Shown piece by piece: positions 61,143 through 64,000 of a DNA stretch of 64,000 nt. Source of the DNA: Apis mellifera (taxonomy: Eukaryota; Arthropoda; Insecta; Hymenoptera; Apidae). The notes under the pieces were generated by a model, which saw only the letters and a program-made list of their open reading frames with translations, did no database searches and was not told the origin of the DNA. Position 1 is the stretch's first letter. The number at the start of each line of letters is the position of its first letter. Made by a program: the position numbers and the translations under genes. The stretch is from the NCBI RefSeq assembly GCF_003254395.2, contig NC_037647.1, forward strand, positions 10,359,050 to 10,423,049. The letters are read 5' to 3'.

Positions 61143-62455
61143 ACCTCGTTTTCGATCTACTGGCTCCTGGTCACTTAGACATTGCACTCATTATTAATTA
61201 TTAATTAAATAATTAGAGATTTCTTCTTATATGCATTCATTTTTCGAATCTTTATGCATAATTATTATTATTATTATTATTATTACTATTTGAGAAACTT
61301 AGAAATAATCTTTCGTGTTTTTGTATTTATATTTGTGTATAATTAATATTTTTTTGAAGATTTTTTTACATGTATACAACTTTATGTGTACAACGACTTA
61401 AAAATTTTATTCATATCTTTGTAAGTAATTATTATTTTTTAGAAAAATGTATAAAATTTAGCAAAACTTTTAAAAAAAAGATATTCTTTTATTCATAATT
61501 ATTTATATTTTTATATATAATTTTTTTGATGAAATGTAGAAATAGAATATTTGTATTTTCGTATTTCGAGAATGAGCATTTTTCTAAAAAGTATCATCCA
61601 TTTGATCATGAAGAACGTATAAAACGAGATAAAAAGAGATCATGTTAAAAAATTGATTTCATATTTGAAAGTTGTTAATCATATATTGTTTATTTTACAT
61701 ATTTTTCATATTTTCCACGTTTCGCGTATATTCTTTTTAAATATGTGTTCAAAAGTATGTTTAAAAAGCATGTTTTATATTCGTTCATCGTATTTATTTT
61801 ATAAAATTCGATATTATATCAAAGATTGTATTGATATTTATCGAAAATACGAGTAAATTTTTGAATAAATTAATATTAACTATATAGAACAGTGTCAGAG
61901 AATTTCTAATCGATACGATTAAAAGTTTTTGGAAAAGTATGATATCTTAAAATAAAATTCAGTTTTGAACGATGATTTTATATATCCAAATTATATTACA
62001 AACATAAGTGAAATTTCGAAAGGTAAAATTTATTGAAAAGCTGGCACAAATTGAATGACGCTTTTGGAGCAAATTTAAATATACACACATCTCTCTGTAA
62101 ATATACGTCGAGTTAGTTTTAATTGACGAAGGTCATCGATTAATTACTTATTTTCACATTCTATATAATTTTACGTATATTCGTATGTTTTCATGTAAAA
62201 TGTTCACGTTATATTTCACATATTTTATTTACTTGTTTTGACTTGTATTTTACGCGTATAAATATTCGCAGCTCTGTTATGATAAAAATATTAAATAAGA
62301 AGAGAGAAATGTCGATTCGAAAAAGATAAAAATAGGTGAAATTAAATTTTTCGTGGAATTTTTAAAAATAAAAAATAAAGATCTAATCTTATAAGTCTCG
62401 ATAAAGTTGATGAACTTGTCGTGGTAAAATTACTACTTCATTGCTGAATTCTATT
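61143..62455. other. AT-rich sequence with (ATT)n, no gene seen
   Basis: Contains an (ATT)n microsatellite at about 61260-61284 and otherwise AT-rich filler. Confidence 0.5.
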
Positions 62456-62620
62456 ATGGTCACTTTCAAAGTGCTTCCTTTGGGAAACTATGCTCCGATA
62501 TCATCGTCTTGTCTATCCTCTTCGACAACTTTGAAAATGGTTTCGGAGGATGACCTTCAGAACTTCCATCGTGGTACTTTCGATATTGTGATGATCAATA
62601 ATCTTCTTCTCGAAAGATAG
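62456..62620 (+). CDS. Candidate 54-residue small open frame
   Basis: An ATG at 62456 opens 54 codons to TAG 62618-62620, with balanced composition inside AT-rich DNA. It starts MVTFKVLPLGNYAPISSSCL, continues with a Ser-rich and then acidic part (KMVSEDDLQNFHRG), and ends IVMINNLLLER. I do not recognise it. No clear promoter or splice partner was found. It could be a small protein gene, an exon, or chance. Confidence 0.25.
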   Translation: MVTFKVLPLGNYAPISSSCLSSSTTLKMVSEDDLQNFHRGTFDIVMINNLLLER

Positions 62621-63240
62621 AGAGAATATTGAGAGAATTTTTATGACTTTAATGACGCAATAACAATTCTGAAAACCAATCCACAAAATTATCATTAGAA
62701 TAATTGAAAAGATAACATTCATAGTGATTTCATTAAAATATTGAAACAAGAATATTTCTGATAATTTCTGAAAGTTATAAATGATGCTCTGAAAAACATT
62801 TCACAAAATCATTTTCAAATTTGTTGAAAGAAAAACATTTCGATTATTTTTGAAGATCTTGAATAACAGTTTTGAATCACTTAAAATATCGAAAGAAAAA
62901 TATTTCAATCAATCTCCAAAATATTGAAAATAGATATTTTGATAATCTTAATAATTTTATACAATTATATTATTCGTACACCATTCCACAGAGTCAATAT
63001 TATTTTCAATAATAAACAGAATTAATATCAGCACATAACCTAAAAAAAAAAGACATTCAAATACACGATAATTTAACCATGACACCTTTATTGTTAGATC
63101 TGGCTTATATGGTATATATATATACATATATTTTCAAACCCCGAATTCGATTAGTTTCTTGTTATCCATTGCGCTTGACGGGTAGACAACCGAACAATGC
63201 ACACGAATATACACGAGTAGCGTGCAATTACTTTGCAATC
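62621..63240. other. AT-rich sequence, no gene seen
   Basis: Loose repetition of AATATTGAAA/CATTTC-type units at 62740-62950; otherwise filler. A TA-rich run lies at 63110-63130. Confidence 0.5.
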
Positions 63241-63668
63241 AGCACGCGAGCATTTCCTTCCTGGCGTTGAGAGGAGGCGGAGGAGCGTCGATGCCCTGTT
63301 TTCGCAGATTAGTAGACGTACTTATGCATGTTTAAAGTACGTGTAAGAAGTGCAGAAGACGTCGAAGCCAGTGCCGTTCCTTTACCTTGTGTTATTAAAA
63401 GGACGACATCTCTAACAGATCTAATATGACGTCCCTCATCTCCCTTCACTTCCCTTTCAAAGGAGGAGACGCGAAGATGTTTGTATTGGCTGTGTGTGTA
63501 TATAAACGTGTAGTGGAGCGCCACGTGAAATGAGAAAGACTTTACAAGGCTCTGGAGCTTAAATTAGATTAGACTGATTTAATGTCATTCAAAATCTACC
63601 TACTGGCGTTCACCGTGGATGTCACGTGAATTTAAAGCGAAATTTAATATTTTTAGTGATTGTACAAG
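63241..63668 (+). promoter_or_regulatory. Candidate TATA promoter and 5' exon at right edge
   Basis: A GC-richer island (63241-63480) leads to TATATAAA at 63499-63506. Predicted transcription start is about 25-30 bp further on, near two CACGTG E-boxes (63521-63526 and 63622-63627). The exon would end at a GTGAGT donor (63669-63674) preceded by TGTACAAG. Within it a short ATG frame (MSFKIYLLAFTVDVT, then TGA) would act as an upstream open frame. The downstream exons would lie beyond the window. The minus strand also has an open frame here (63309-63524), so orientation is inferred from the TATA box and donor. Confidence 0.35.
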
Positions 63669-64000
63669 GTGAGTTATATTTTTAATAATTGTATTTGCGG
63701 TTGGATGCAAAAAGGGATTCAGGCTTTTTTCGAGTAAAATAATTAAATATATTCTTTTTTAGTAATTGGATTTTTTTTTTATGGATGGCCTATAAATTTG
63801 TCTTAAAAATTAACGAGGTTATAACACGTTTCATTCGGTTAGCCAAGAAATTCTTATTCTTCTAAAAAAATCGAAATTGATCAATTGTCATTGATTGCTC
63901 TTAAATTAAATTAGATTGATTTATTTTGATTATATTTGGATTGTGCTATTTTTTTTTTTTATTTTAAGAAAGAGATCATTCTTTTTTATCCAATTGGAAA
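63669..64000. other. AT-rich edge sequence, possible first intron
   Basis: AT-rich DNA after the GTGAGT donor, consistent with the start of an intron. No acceptor could be assigned before the window ends. Confidence 0.4.

Overview
This is a eukaryotic, very AT-rich nuclear sequence. The one protein I can name with confidence is the 3' end of an insect misshapen (msn) / MAP4K4-TNIK-MINK family kinase gene, with short GT-AG introns of 76-102 bp. Long poly-A/T runs, long GA and TA microsatellites, scattered CCTAA/TTAGG-like motifs and small GC-richer islands in an AT-rich background suggest a hymenopteran, probably a bee such as Apis. That assignment is inference from composition and protein similarity. 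Nothing in the window looks bacterial or viral.

Layout. Bases 1-2850 are upstream intron(s) of msn, with one possible further msn exon (1822-1914, +) and a possible small antisense gene (1145-1440, -). Bases 2851-4331 hold five clear msn exons coding for the last 378 residues, including the whole CNH domain and the stop. A trinucleotide-rich 3' UTR follows. From about 4.8 kb to the right end (59 kb) I recognise no protein family. The region is a gene desert or giant intron made of AT-rich filler, microsatellites, several tandem or dispersed repeat families, and about twenty islands of 100-700 bp with higher GC and splice-, promoter- or enhancer-like signals.

Repeats worth reading: a 440 bp long inverted repeat carrying five AGATGGCG-type (CTCF-core-like) motifs (8.13-8.57 kb); a 135 bp tandem repeat (15.4-15.9 kb); a satellite-like array of about ten 150-160 bp monomers with a 315 bp higher-order dimer and recurring splice-site-like ends (22.0-23.5 kb); a composite family pairing a foldback/MITE-like core with degenerate GTAGTATA-type arrays (13.3, 18.4-19.9, 33.7, 35.2-36.3 kb); a 31 bp tandem repeat (31.77 kb); and a 223 bp pure GA tract (53.7 kb).

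Candidate genes or exons outside msn are listed at low confidence. They have open frames joined to good acceptor or donor sites, or a TATA box followed by a donor (63.5 kb). Each needs transcript or cross-species evidence, because chance open frames are expected in GC-richer islands.
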